A stretch of 35,334 bases of DNA from an uncultured bacterium (GTDB lineage: Bacteria; Myxococcota_A; Polyangia; Polyangiales; Houyiibacteriaceae). Both the position numbers and the translations under genes were made by a program. The stretch covers positions 1-35,334 of the forward strand of contig CALJDU010000061.1 in NCBI GenBank assembly GCA_938024995.1, given 5' to 3'. Under the pieces are notes generated by a model that was not told where the DNA came from, did not search any database, and worked only from the letters and a program-made list of their open reading frames with translations. Shown here one piece after another: positions 1 to 7,712 of the stretch (the stretch's first letter is position 1; each line of letters opens with the position of its first letter).

Positions 1-229
1 CTCGAGCGCGACGCTTCAGTGGCAGCCGATGACGACCCTCGGTCTCCAGGCGTCCTTCGCGACAAGGCTCGACGCGCAAGCGACCGTTGCGGGCGCCGCG
101 GATAGATTCCGGCGGGTTCATCGCGTTCGCGGGCGCGGGGATCATCGCGACCCCGATTCGCGATCTTGTGTATCTCCTCAGCGTCAGCGTTCCTGTCGTT
201 CATCGCCTCGCGGGTTCACATCGCGAAGA

Positions 230-384
230 GCTGTTCTCAAAATTCGGGCGTCGCCAGAGCATCAGAGTTGCGCGGATGGGTGCGTCTGCGTGACGAAGTC
301 GATGCAATGCATCTTCGAGGAGCGAAGATGGCGGCAAGGCGCGTGGCTCTGGCGGTCTGGCGTCGCTCGAATTTTGAGAACAGC
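230..384. repeat. Nested inverted-repeat element
   Basis: The left arm at 230-246 (GCTGTTCTCAAAATTCG) is a perfect 17-base reverse complement of 368-384. The match extends inward to 260 and 346 with two mismatches and an 8-base insertion in the right arm, giving arms of about 31 and 39 bases. The roughly 85-base interior contains a perfect 8-bp hairpin (310-317 with 323-330, loop AGGAG). It could be a small non-autonomous mobile element, a structured RNA or a strong transcription barrier. No direct target duplication was identified and no transposase is nearby. Confidence 0.6.
310..330. repeat. Perfect 8-bp hairpin inside the inverted repeat
   Basis: CATCTTCG (310-317), loop AGGAG, CGAAGATG (323-330). 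It lies near the centre of the larger inverted repeat, so the transcript could fold as a long stem with an internal hairpin. There is no U-tract after it, so it is not a classical terminator. Confidence 0.55.
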
Positions 385-478
385 GAGAAGGCGTGGTTCT
401 CACCTTGGGGGCCACCGTTGACCTGTAGCGGGCGACGACAACCCGCTCGGTTTCACGTCGTCGCGATGCTCTCCTTAT

Positions 479-1069
479 TTGTTGCCGTGGTCGATCGACT
501 GCGTCTCGGTGACCGATGGAATCGAGGTGGACGTCGTGCTCAAAAGCGCGCTCGCCGCGGACCTCTTCGTCGATGCATCTGGGCGCGAAGTGCAAGTGGA
601 CCAGGCGTGGCTCTCCATCGCCGAGGTCGAGCTGCTCTCATGCGAAGAGGCGTCGGTGATGATGACGGGCCTGCGCTTGTTCACGAGGTCGCGTGCCCGC
701 GCACATGGGTTGACGTTGAACGCGCTCGGCGTCGTCGCGATGATGCCCGGCGACGTCGCGCAGACGACCCTCTTTCCGGCGCCGGGAGAGTATTGCGGCG
801 TGCGGCTTCATCTCCGCCCCGATACGCTCGAAGAGGCCGCTAATGCGAGCGACCCCGCGTCGGTCTACATGAGCGTGAAGGTCGACCGCGCGCCGCGTCA
901 GGTCGCCCTCTCGGCAGAGCGCGACGTGGACGTCATGTTCGCAGAGCGCCTGACCGTTTTGGCCCCGGGGGTTTCGGAGGTCTCGGTATCGATCGATCCG
1001 CTTGAGTGGTTTGAGCGCCGCTGGGATCCTGCGTTGTCGGCGCACGTCGTCGCGGGTGCCGCGGACTAG
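479..1069 (+). CDS. Hypothetical secreted protein (N-terminus uncertain)
   Basis: About 196 residues, no family recognised. The body reads as a beta-rich domain with alternating polar/hydrophobic stretches (VDQAWLSIAEVELLSC, EVSVSIDPLEWFERRW), and the order 'VDASGREVQVDQAWLSIAEVEL' class motif resembles small secreted beta-sandwich lipoproteins of myxobacteria; that resemblance is from memory only. The in-frame start available is a TTG at 479 with no good ribosome site. A better N-terminus lies in the next frame: ATG 466 starts MLSLFVAVV, a hydrophobic stretch like the core of a signal peptide, and the frame is open upstream to a TTG at 418. A single-base indel near 490-500 would join the two into an exported protein. 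The gene ends 39 nt before the thiolase start. Function unknown. Confidence 0.55.
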   Translation: MLPWSIDCVSVTDGIEVDVVLKSALAADLFVDASGREVQVDQAWLSIAEVELLSCEEASVMMTGLRLFTRSRARAHGLTLNALGVVAMMPGDVAQTTLFPAPGEYCGVRLHLRPDTLEEAANASDPASVYMSVKVDRAPRQVALSAERDVDVMFAERLTVLAPGVSEVSVSIDPLEWFERRWDPALSAHVVAGAAD

Positions 1070-1097
1070 CGCGCTCGCGTTTCCCCGTCGGCGTTGG

Positions 1098-1103
1098 TAG
1101 CGT
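1098..1103 (+). promoter_or_regulatory. -10-like hexamer TAGCGT upstream of the thiolase
   Basis: TAGCGT fits TANNNT and ends 5 nt before the ATG at 1109. No Shine-Dalgarno sequence lies between. It is one of several such hexamers placed 5-6 nt from a start codon in this window and suggests a leaderless transcript. No -35 is evident. Confidence 0.3.
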
Positions 1104-1108
1104 TGGTC

Positions 1109-2284
1109 ATGCGTAAAGTGCACGTGATCGGCGTCGGAATGGTCCCGTTCCAGAAGCCTGGCAAGAGCGAAGAGTACGACGTGATGGCGGTTAAAGCGTC
1201 CCGCGCCGCGCTCGAGGACGCAGGGGTCGACTACCGCGACATCGGACAAGCGTACGCCGGCTACGTCTATGGCGACAGCACGTGCGGACAGCGCGCGGTC
1301 TACCAAGTGGGCCTCACGGGGATCCCTGTCTTCAACGTGAACAACAACTGCTCGACGGGTTCGTCCGCGTTGATGCTCGCGCAGCAAGCGGTCGCGGGCG
1401 GCACCGTTGAGTGTGCACTGGCGCTCGGCTTCGAGAAGATGGAGCGCGGCGCGTTGGGATCGAAGTTCGACGATCGCATCGGTCCGCTCCAGGACTTCGC
1501 GGAGCTGATGAATGACGTCCAAGGCATCGCGGCGGCCCCTCCGGCGGCGCAGATGTTCGGCGGAGCGGGGCGCGAGTACCGCTTCGAGCACGGGACCAAG
1601 CGAGAGACCTTCGCGAAGATCGCGGAGAAGGCGCGGAAGCACGCGAGCCAGAACCCGTACGCGCTCTTCCGCGATACGCTCAGCGTGGAAGAGATCCTCG
1701 CGAGCCCAGAGATCTTCGACCCGCTGACCCGTTACCAGTGCTGCCCGCCGACCTGCGGTGCCGCGGCCGCCATTGTCTGCTCGGAGGAGTTCGCGAAGAA
1801 GCAGGGCAAGCAAGACAGCCCCTGGATCGCGGCGCAGGTGATGACGACCGACTTCCCGTCGACCTTCGAGGAGAAGTCGATGATCAAGATGGTCGGCTAT
1901 GACATGGCGAAGGCGGCGGCCAGTAAAGCCTATGAGCAAGCGGGGATCGGTCCGGAAGATCTCGATGTGGTCGAGCTTCACGACTGCTTCACCGCCAACG
2001 AGTTGCTCACGTACGAAGCGCTGGGCCTGTGCGCGGAAGGTGAAGCCGAGAAATTTATCTGGGACGGGGACAACACGTTCGGCGGCCAGTTCGTCACGAA
2101 CCCGAGCGGCGGTCTCCTGAGCAAAGGACACCCGCTCGGGGCGACGGGCCTCGCGCAGTGCACCGAGCTCGTCTGGCATCTGCGCGGCGACGCTGGGAAA
2201 CGGCAGGTCGAGGGCGCCAAGGTCGCGCTCCAGCACAACCTCGGTCTCGGCGGGGCTTGCGTCGTCACGATCTATCGCGCCTAA
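1109..2284 (+). CDS. SCP2/SCPx-type thiolase (lipid-transfer-protein-like acetyl-CoA acyltransferase)
   Basis: 391 residues, the usual length of the family. The N-terminus MRKVHVIGVGMVPF is typical of SCPx-type thiolases. The acyl-accepting cysteine is C81 in NNNCSTGSSA; H291 sits in the H-D-C-F motif and H341 in GHPLGATG, the two other catalytic motifs of this subfamily (H-D-C-F replaces the N-E-A-F of classical thiolases). It should act in the cytoplasm on beta-ketoacyl-CoA in thiolytic cleavage or condensation, for example in fatty-acid or sterol side-chain breakdown. ATG 1109 is preferred over an upstream in-frame TTG at 1094 because it matches the family start. The small OB-fold partner often encoded beside such thiolases is not present; the next gene, 4 nt downstream, is an unrelated coiled-coil protein. 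Substrate cannot be inferred. Confidence 0.9.
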   Translation: MRKVHVIGVGMVPFQKPGKSEEYDVMAVKASRAALEDAGVDYRDIGQAYAGYVYGDSTCGQRAVYQVGLTGIPVFNVNNNCSTGSSALMLAQQAVAGGTVECALALGFEKMERGALGSKFDDRIGPLQDFAELMNDVQGIAAAPPAAQMFGGAGREYRFEHGTKRETFAKIAEKARKHASQNPYALFRDTLSVEEILASPEIFDPLTRYQCCPPTCGAAAAIVCSEEFAKKQGKQDSPWIAAQVMTTDFPSTFEEKSMIKMVGYDMAKAAASKAYEQAGIGPEDLDVVELHDCFTANELLTYEALGLCAEGEAEKFIWDGDNTFGGQFVTNPSGGLLSKGHPLGATGLAQCTELVWHLRGDAGKRQVEGAKVALQHNLGLGGACVVTIYRA

Positions 2285-2288
2285 GCAC

Positions 2289-2831
2289 GTGACGTTTCGT
2301 GATCCGCTGGATGCCGCGAACGCCAAGATCGCCGCGCTTCAGCGAGAGCTGGACGAGACGCGCGAGGGCGCGCGTGCGGACGTTGACACCGATGCGCGGG
2401 TCCAAGCGCTTCGGTTGGAGACGCAGGAGCTCAAGCTTCGCGTCCTTGAGCTGACGCAAGAACTTCAGCAAACTCAGATCCTCGCGGAGCAGGCGCAGGC
2501 GCTCCACGAGGTGGAGGTCGCGCGCCTCAAAGCGATCCAGAAGGTCGAGCGCGAAAGAGCATCCGCTATTTCGGCGGCGGAACACGAGCGACACAGGTCG
2601 CTGCAACAGCTCCGCGCGGCTCAAGTCGAAGAGCAGTCTGCGGCGTTGCGGCGTAGGGTCCCAGCGGACGTCGCGGAGCACTTCAGGACGCTCCGCGCAG
2701 AGTTCGAAGCCGAGCTTCGCGCGCGCCGTGATCGACTGTCCGGATTGAAGGACGACGCGTCGCTTCCGGGGGTGCGAGGGGAACCCGCGCCTGAGCGCCT
2801 GTGCGGAAATGATACCTACGACAGCGTATGA
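2289..2831 (+). CDS. Coiled-coil protein, RDPL-type N-terminus (copy 1)
   Basis: 180 residues from a GTG start 4 nt after the thiolase stop, so probably co-transcribed. Residues 5-150 are almost entirely charged heptads rich in Glu, Arg, Leu, Ala and Gln, a long coiled coil without signal peptide or membrane segment; a cytoplasmic scaffold or structural role is likely but unproven. The first 20 residues (TFRDPLDAANAKIAALQRE) match those of the protein at 4611 (SYRDPLEAARAKVSALEHE), so the two are paralogues. The last 20 or so residues leave the heptad pattern because they are encoded by a 35-bp repeat (2780-2814) that also occurs in non-coding DNA at 6756; the original C-terminus may therefore have been altered by insertion of that repeat. 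Confidence 0.75.
   Translation: MTFRDPLDAANAKIAALQRELDETREGARADVDTDARVQALRLETQELKLRVLELTQELQQTQILAEQAQALHEVEVARLKAIQKVERERASAISAAEHERHRSLQQLRAAQVEEQSAALRRRVPADVAEHFRTLRAEFEAELRARRDRLSGLKDDASLPGVRGEPAPERLCGNDTYDSV
2780..2814. repeat. 35-bp dispersed repeat, copy 1
   Basis: Identical to 6756-6790 at 34 of 35 positions (one T/C difference). It contains an internal 8-base period: GCGCCTGA, GCGCCTGT, GCGGAAAY. This copy forms the 3' end of the coiled-coil gene; the other copy is intergenic. It resembles short dispersed extragenic repeats, but only two copies are seen here. Confidence 0.75.
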
Positions 2832-2873
2832 ACGTATGCGGCATGACAAGCACCACACCACCGAGGTGATGTG

Positions 2874-4555
2874 ATGGACGTTCGTCTGAAGTTCCTTTGT
2901 CTTGTGCTGAGCGCGACTCTTCGCGTGCGATTGCGGGGCGACGCCTGGTCCTGAAGATGGCGGCGCGCTCGATGCGGACGCGGGGGAGACGGAGCCAGAC
3001 GCGGGCGAACCCGACACGGAGCCTGATACCTCGCCCGATGTGCAGCCGGATGCGGTAGACGCGGGCGAACCCGATACCGCGCCCGACGTGGGCGAACCCG
3101 ATACCGCGCCCGACGTCGACGACGGTCCGGTGCTCGGCGTGCCGCCCGATGAGCGGACCTTTGGCGATCCACCCGAGGGATGCATGGACGCGACGGTGCT
3201 GGAGCTTGAGATGGGCGTGAACACGTTCGTGGGCGATAACTCAGGCGCGCCGATGACCGAGCTCCGAGGCTGCCGGTGGCCGGATCGAGGACGCGTCCCA
3301 CCGGGCGTTCCGTCGTTTGCAGACGAACCCGATGTCGGGCTCATCAAGTGGTTCGCGGTTCAGGTGCCAGGGACCGGTTTCAAGGGCCTCACGGTGGACG
3401 CTCGGTCGCTACGATGACGGAGATCTCCGGGTTCACGTTCGCTTCTCCTGCGAAGACGACGTCACCGCCTACTGCATGGCGCCGCCAGGGGTCAGCGCTT
3501 GGGGGTCGATCCCAACCCGAGGTGGTGAAACCGTGTTCGTCGGGCTGCACAACGTGGACGCGGAAGGCCCCGGTCAGTACACGCTCGAGATCGAGGTGCG
3601 CGACGCGACTGTCCCTGAGGTCCGGACCGTGGAGGCGCGGATCGCCCCGACCGACATCGCGGTGCGACTGAGCGCGCGCGACGAGATGCCTGAGCTGAAG
3701 TACTGGGAGGCCACGTTCCTCGACGCGGCGCGCCGACCGCTCCGCTTTCGCCGTATGACGTTGCCGGTCATCTGGAGCGATCGGGAGACCTGGTTCTTTG
3801 ATGACCGACCGAGCCGCGGGAGCGATGGTCGCATGACGTACCCGACCTCATCGCGAGGCGAGAAGACGACCACGTTCTATCCTTCGGATCTCGGGCGCGC
3901 CGCGTTCGTTCGTATCGTCGTCGTGGACCGCTTCGGAATTCGAAGCGAGCCCACCACGATCCAGCTCGACGAAGCGACGGTCGTGGGACCCGATGAAGCG
4001 TGCAGCTTTCGGCGCGTCTGCCCGAGCGGCTACCTCTGCTCCGAGACCACGAGCACTTGTCGCTCCGACGGTGACATCGCGTCGTGCGACGATCCGGAGC
4101 CGATCGCGGTGACCCCCGACGTACGGGTGCGAACGATGGGAGAGATTCGCGGGTTCTTGCCGAGCGGGGTCACGGGTTCATGCGGATTGACCGAGATCGT
4201 CGCCGAGAAGGTTTTCACGGTCACGGTCCCCGAAGGCGACTTCGATCTCGACGTGTCGACCTACACGCCCGCCAATCTCCGCGCGCTCGCGGACGGTCGC
4301 CTCGACGACCTCATTGTTTATCTCCAAGCGGTCTGCAACGACCCCTCGACCGAGCTCCCGGTGTCTCCAAGCGCCGACCCCTTCATGACGACGAGCTGCG
4401 CGGAGGAGATGTACATCCCGGGCGAGGTTTTCCCGATCGACCTGGGCTCGTTCCGCGTACCCGAGATCCCGGCTGGCACCTACACGTTGGTGGTGGAGAC
4501 GACGACGCTTGAGGACGTGTTCTTCGAGGTCGACGTGATGCTGCGTTCGCGCTGA
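2874..4555 (+). pseudogene. Secreted lipoprotein gene interrupted by two frameshifts
   Basis: The protein begins at ATG 2874 (MDVRLKFLCLVLSAT), a signal peptide. The frame is then lost near 2917-2923 and continues in the next frame as ACDCGATPGPEDGG, then an Asp/Glu/Pro-rich linker. Removing one base near 2922 restores T-L-A-C, a good lipobox. The frame changes again between about 3389 and 3412: TVDARSL ends at a TGA (3415-3417), while the next frame reads on as RYDDGDLRVHVRFSC to the stop at 4555. Each change is what one extra base would cause. The intact product would be roughly 560 residues, with a long beta-rich region, a Cys-rich segment (ACSFRRVCPSGYLC around 4000) and a second beta domain to 4555. 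No family recognised. Either a recent pseudogene or two base-calling errors. Confidence 0.7.
3063..3116 (+). repeat. Two tandem 27-bp units in the linker of the lipoprotein
   Basis: 3063-3089 and 3090-3116 are identical 27-base units encoding a nine-residue period (G-E-P-D-T-A-P-D-V). A diverged, related stretch precedes them from about 3000. The repeat sits in the acidic linker between the lipid anchor and the folded part, a place where copy number can vary without harming the fold. Confidence 0.85.
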
Positions 4556-4575
4556 CGCGAAATGGGCGACGTCGT

Positions 4576-4604
4576 TTGACACGGCGCGAGAAGATCGATG
4601 TCAT
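4576..4604 (+). promoter_or_regulatory. Sigma70-like promoter of coiled-coil gene copy 2
   Basis: TTGACA at 4576-4581 is a perfect -35 hexamer; 17 bases later TGTCAT (4599-4604) matches the -10 consensus at four of six positions. Transcription would start at about 4611, which is the GTG start codon itself, and there is no Shine-Dalgarno sequence. The mRNA is therefore probably leaderless. Confidence 0.5.
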
Positions 4605-4610
4605 CGCTCG

Positions 4611-5231
4611 GTGAGCTACCGAGACCCGTTGGAGGCGGCGCGCGCCAAGGTCTCCGCGCTGGAGCATGAGGTCGAGACGCTCCGCGAGGAGAACGCGGAG
4701 CTCAAGGAGCTTGTCGCGCTCGATGAATCGACCCGCGCGCAAGAAAAGATCACGCAGCTCATGACCAAGCTAAAAGAGCTCCGCCTCGCGCATCGCGCGG
4801 AGCGGGAGCAGCGCGAGGCGGAATTCAGTGAGGAGGTGTCGCTGATGCGAGGGCGTCATGTCACCGCGCTGGAAGCGCTCCGAACGAAGCTCGTCGACGC
4901 GGCCGCGAGCAACAAGGAGTGGGAGCGGCTCGCGCAGTTTCAGTCGGGCACGCTTGCGGAGCACACGCCCACCATCGACCTCGAGGATCGGCGCGCGGTG
5001 CTGTCGGCGATGCGGACCAAGACGCGCGCGGGTCTGATGGAGCTTGATCTTCACGCGCTCCGCCACGAGATGGTGGACCTGGAGACGCACCTTCGCCTCC
5101 GGCCGGCGGACCAGGTGCTCCAAAAACGCGTACAAGCTTCGCGTGAGGTCATTCGTCGCGCCGAGAAGGACACCGCGCGTCTCACGGCACGTCTGAAGGC
5201 GCTCGAGCTGTTGCTCGGTGAGTCTATCTAG
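4611..5231 (+). CDS. Coiled-coil protein, RDPL-type N-terminus (copy 2)
   Basis: 206 residues, GTG start. The start is set by the conserved N-terminus SYRDPLEAARAKVSALEHE shared with the protein at 2289. Residues 8-85 and 140-205 form long charged heptad stretches, with a less regular middle (residues 86-135, including HTPTIDLEDRRAVLSAMR). There is no signal peptide or membrane span, so it is presumably cytoplasmic. The second coil ends in LKALELLLGESI. Cellular partner unknown. Like copy 1 it is followed on the same strand by a gene for a secreted lipoprotein (here the Kelch protein, 146 nt downstream), an arrangement that repeats twice in 4.4 kb. Confidence 0.8.
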   Translation: MSYRDPLEAARAKVSALEHEVETLREENAELKELVALDESTRAQEKITQLMTKLKELRLAHRAEREQREAEFSEEVSLMRGRHVTALEALRTKLVDAAASNKEWERLAQFQSGTLAEHTPTIDLEDRRAVLSAMRTKTRAGLMELDLHALRHEMVDLETHLRLRPADQVLQKRVQASREVIRRAEKDTARLTARLKALELLLGESI

Positions 5232-5244
5232 CAGTTCTGCTAGA
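5227..5244 (+). terminator. Hairpin across the stop codon of coiled-coil gene copy 2
   Basis: TCTAGCAG (5227-5234), TT, CTGCTAGA (5237-5244): a perfect 8-bp inverted repeat, in practice a 7-bp stem with a 4-nt loop. It contains the TAG stop at 5229-5231. No T-run follows, so it may be an mRNA 3'-end stabiliser or a protein-binding palindrome rather than an intrinsic terminator. Confidence 0.4.
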
Positions 5245-5377
5245 GCGTGAACGAGGGGGACGAGTTCCGTCGCCAGGTTCAGCCCACCGGATCAGGTCCA
5301 GCTCTTTCGCGTCGCGCTCCAACCTGCGCGCGAGCCGTCGGCTGGAAAACCTGTTCGAGGTGGTTTAGGAAGCCAGC

Positions 5378-6649
5378 ATGCTTCGCCTGATCACTTTCGC
5401 GCTCTCGTTCTCTCTTCTCATCGCTTGCGGTGACGACGACAGCGGAGCGGACACCAGCCCGCCGTCGGACGGTGGCACAGACGCGACCGATGCGGGCGAT
5501 ACCAGCGTCCCCGAGGACACGTCGCCGGAGTGCACTCCGACGGGCGAGATCATTGGCGGCTTGGGCGAACACACCGCGGTCTTCGATGAGATGAACAACC
5601 GCTTGGTGGTCTACGGCGGCAACACCGTCGCGCCGGTTATGTGCGTCCCGGCGTACGAGCTGACCAGCGACATGTGGGCCTTCGACCTCACGTGCGAGCA
5701 GTGGTCACGCCTCACCCCGAACGGCACTGGGCCCGGCGTTCGGACGCGTCATCACTTCGTGGTGGATGGAGCACGCCAGCGCGCGATCGCGTTCGGCGGT
5801 CGTGATCGAACCGGCGCTCCTTACACCAACTACGCCGATGTCTTCGCGTTCGACTTCGCGACCGATACTTGGTCCGAGATCGTGACGACCGGAACCGGGC
5901 CGAGCCCGCGCAGTAACGGTGCGGTCGCGATTGCCGGGGATCGGCTCTTGGTGTTCGGCGGTGACGTCGCGACCAGTGGGTTTGAGCTGACTGGGGTCGG
6001 CGATTTTTTCTCTCTCGACCTCACGACGAATGAGTGGACCGAGATCACCGCCGAGGGCGCGCCGTCTCCTCGCCTCTACCCAGGCGGCGTCGTGGTCGGC
6101 GACGACTTCGTGGTCTTCGGCGGTACCCCGAGCTTCAGCGGCCCTTACCGTAACGACCTCTACGCCTTCGACGTGACCACGGACACCTGGCGCGCGCTCG
6201 CGGGCGGCGGTCCTGATTCGCCGCCCACCCGCTTCGGTGGCGAGCTCTACGCGGATGACGCGAACGGTCTCGTCTACCTCACCGGTGGTCACGACTCGAC
6301 CTCGCTTGGGAACATCAACGATGTGTGGGCGTTTGATATCGCCGCGGGGACCTGGCGGCAGACCGTCGACGCGGATGTGCAGAACGCGGAGCCGTTCGGT
6401 CGATGCGACTTCCCGGCCAACTTCACGACGCCAAACATGGACGCGCCCGATCGGCGTCACTACTTCGGGCACACCCAGAGCGCGACGATGGGCTACGTCG
6501 TCGGCGGAAAAACCGACTGCGGCAACATCAACGACATCTGGGCGATCGACTTCGCCACAGGGCTCTACGTACCGGTTGGTCCGGCGGCGACGACTGGCGA
6601 GGCGTGCAACCGAACCGGTTCGACGACCTGCTCGTCCCTCTGTTTCTAA
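5378..6649 (+). CDS. Kelch-repeat lipoprotein
   Basis: 423 residues. MLRLITFALSFSLLIAC is a type II signal peptide; the lipidated Cys is followed by GDDD and then a Ser/Thr/Pro/Asp-rich linker to about residue 50. The rest consists of five or six Kelch-type blades, each with the pattern hydrophobic-hydrophobic-GG...N/D-x-x-x-h-x-h-D-h-x-T-x-x-W, for example VVYGGN...MWAFDLTCEQWSRL, AFGGRD...VFAFDFATDTWSEI and LTGGHD...VWAFDIAAGTWRQT. These fold into a beta-propeller that binds proteins or sugars outside the cell. The C-terminus ends in a Cys-containing tail (TGEACNRTGSTTCSSLCF). ATG 5378 has an AGGAAG site at 5367-5372. Ligand unknown. Confidence 0.88.
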   Translation: MLRLITFALSFSLLIACGDDDSGADTSPPSDGGTDATDAGDTSVPEDTSPECTPTGEIIGGLGEHTAVFDEMNNRLVVYGGNTVAPVMCVPAYELTSDMWAFDLTCEQWSRLTPNGTGPGVRTRHHFVVDGARQRAIAFGGRDRTGAPYTNYADVFAFDFATDTWSEIVTTGTGPSPRSNGAVAIAGDRLLVFGGDVATSGFELTGVGDFFSLDLTTNEWTEITAEGAPSPRLYPGGVVVGDDFVVFGGTPSFSGPYRNDLYAFDVTTDTWRALAGGGPDSPPTRFGGELYADDANGLVYLTGGHDSTSLGNINDVWAFDIAAGTWRQTVDADVQNAEPFGRCDFPANFTTPNMDAPDRRHYFGHTQSATMGYVVGGKTDCGNINDIWAIDFATGLYVPVGPAATTGEACNRTGSTTCSSLCF

Positions 6650-6755
6650 AGTCTGCTCCTCGCGTGTGGGCGCTCGGCGCTGAGTTCGTCGCGGCTGGTA
6701 TATTCTTTGTTTCCGCACCTGCGGCGCCATCGCCGCGCGTTCTCCGCTGCGCTCC

Positions 6756-6790
6756 GGAACCCGCGCCTGAGCGCCTGTGCGGAAACGATA
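6756..6790. repeat. 35-bp dispersed repeat, copy 2
   Basis: Second copy of the repeat at 2780-2814 (34/35 identical). Here it is intergenic and is enclosed by a pair of near-complementary arms (6742-6755 and 6806-6821), which makes this copy the loop of a possible large hairpin. The first copy does not show such arms clearly. Confidence 0.75.
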
Positions 6791-6890
6791 TTGGAAAGCG
6801 ACGAAGGAGCGCAGAGCGGAGCGAACATGGGAGGGAGGCTCCAAATCATTTACTTATTTGGAGGGAGGGGCGGACAGTCCCTCCAGAGAA

Positions 6891-6896
6891 TATATT
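6891..6896 (+). promoter_or_regulatory. -10-like TATATT, 6 nt before a start codon
   Basis: TATATT matches five of six consensus -10 bases and ends exactly 6 nt before the ATG at 6903. No convincing -35 lies at normal spacing and no Shine-Dalgarno sequence separates it from the start, so a leaderless transcript is possible. Confidence 0.35.
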
Positions 6897-6902
6897 GAGC
6901 GG

Positions 6903-7712
6903 ATGACGAGCCGAATCGCTTTCGTTCTGGCGCAAGCTCTCGTGTGGACGACGCTTGGCAATGCGCAGTCGCTCCCCGGAGAGGAACGCGCACGAGCTGC
7001 GTTCTTCGAGGGGTCGGAAGCGTTCGAGGGGGGAGACTTCTCGCGCGCCTTCGCGCTCTACACCGAGTCGTACGAGCTTAGCGGTCGCGCCGAGCTCCTC
7101 TACAACATCGGTCTCAGCGCGGAACGAATGCAGGACCGCGAAGAAGCGCTCACCGCGTATGAACGTTTTCTGCGTGAGCAGCCGGAGTCCGAGCGACGCG
7201 CGAGCGTGGAGGCTCGGGTCGTCGCGCTCCGAGAAGCGATCGAGCGGGACCGGGCACGAGCGGCGGCGGTTCAGGCGGAGTCTGACGCCGCGCGCGCAGA
7301 GGCGGACGCGGCGCGGCGAGCCGCTGATCTGGAGCGACAAAGAGCACGCGAAGCGGAGGAAGGCAGCCGACTCGTCGAGGTGAGCGCCGGGAGCGGACCA
7401 TGGGTTGTCGCCGGGATCGGCGTCGCGCTGGTCGGCGCCGGAGTCGCCCTCGCGTTGGTCGGGAACGCGCGGATCAACAGGGTCAACGGTGCCGCGATGG
7501 GTCCCTGGACGGATGCGCTCATGAACGACTACGACACCGGACCCACGTTCGCGACGGCGGGCTGGATCGTCGGTGGGGTGGGGGTCGCCGCGATCGCGAG
7601 CGGGATCATCTGGGCGGTGACAGGGAAGAAGTTGGTCCGAGCATCAGAGCTTCGCGCGAGCGTAGGCTTCCGTTCCAGCGGCGCGAGCATCGGCTTTCAG
7701 GGGACGTTCTGA
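6903..7712 (+). CDS. TPR protein with coiled coil and two C-terminal membrane spans
   Basis: 269 residues. MTSRIAFVLAQALVWTTLGNAQS is a cleavable signal peptide (A-Q-S near residue 22). Residues 25-105 are tetratricopeptide-like helices (EGSEAFEGGDFSRAFALYTESYEL, LLYNIGLSAERMQDREEALTAYERFL give the typical A/G-Y-F positions). A strongly charged Ala/Arg/Glu coiled coil follows (about 110-158), then two hydrophobic segments (about 165-186 and 212-235). This layout, exported TPR plus two C-terminal spans, is common among myxobacterial proteins of unknown role. The stop TGA overlaps the next start by one base (TGATG), so the pair is translationally coupled to the Cys-rich lipoprotein. Confidence 0.8.
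   Translation: MTSRIAFVLAQALVWTTLGNAQSLPGEERARAAFFEGSEAFEGGDFSRAFALYTESYELSGRAELLYNIGLSAERMQDREEALTAYERFLREQPESERRASVEARVVALREAIERDRARAAAVQAESDAARAEADAARRAADLERQRAREAEEGSRLVEVSAGSGPWVVAGIGVALVGAGVALALVGNARINRVNGAAMGPWTDALMNDYDTGPTFATAGWIVGGVGVAAIASGIIWAVTGKKLVRASELRASVGFRSSGASIGFQGTF

Larger units (their letters stand above)
1..465. other. Left-edge region without a convincing gene
   Basis: No reading frame here has recognisable protein character; the open frames overlap one another on both strands and look like high-GC chance frames. The region holds a long inverted repeat (230-260 with 346-384) enclosing a smaller perfect hairpin (310-330), listed separately. Local AT-rich patches (the arms contain AAAATT / AATTTT) stand out against the surrounding high GC. 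It may carry the promoter or 5' end of the gene at 479. Confidence 0.5.
6650..6902 (+). promoter_or_regulatory. Structured leader upstream of the TPR gene
   Basis: This 253-nt gap holds several structures. The 35-bp repeat (6756-6790) is flanked by CTCCGCTGCGCTCC (6742-6755) and its near reverse complement at 6806-6821 (2-nt insertion). Farther on, CTCCAAAT (6839-6846) pairs with ATTTGGAG (6856-6863), and GGAGGGA (6860-6866) can instead pair with TCCCTCC (6878-6884). The last two hairpins share bases 6860-6863 and cannot form together, as in switch-like leaders. A TATATT at 6891-6896 lies just before the ATG at 6903. Whether it is a switch, a repeat insertion or a promoter is not settled. Confidence 0.4.

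Noticed and set aside
638..2326. A 562-residue open frame on the minus strand
   Set aside because: It is opposite the thiolase and its neighbours, has high Arg and no domain; it is a shadow of high-GC coding.
6891..6896. A full sigma70 promoter with this TATATT
   Set aside because: The best -35-like match is only 14 nt away, too short; kept only as a -10-like site.
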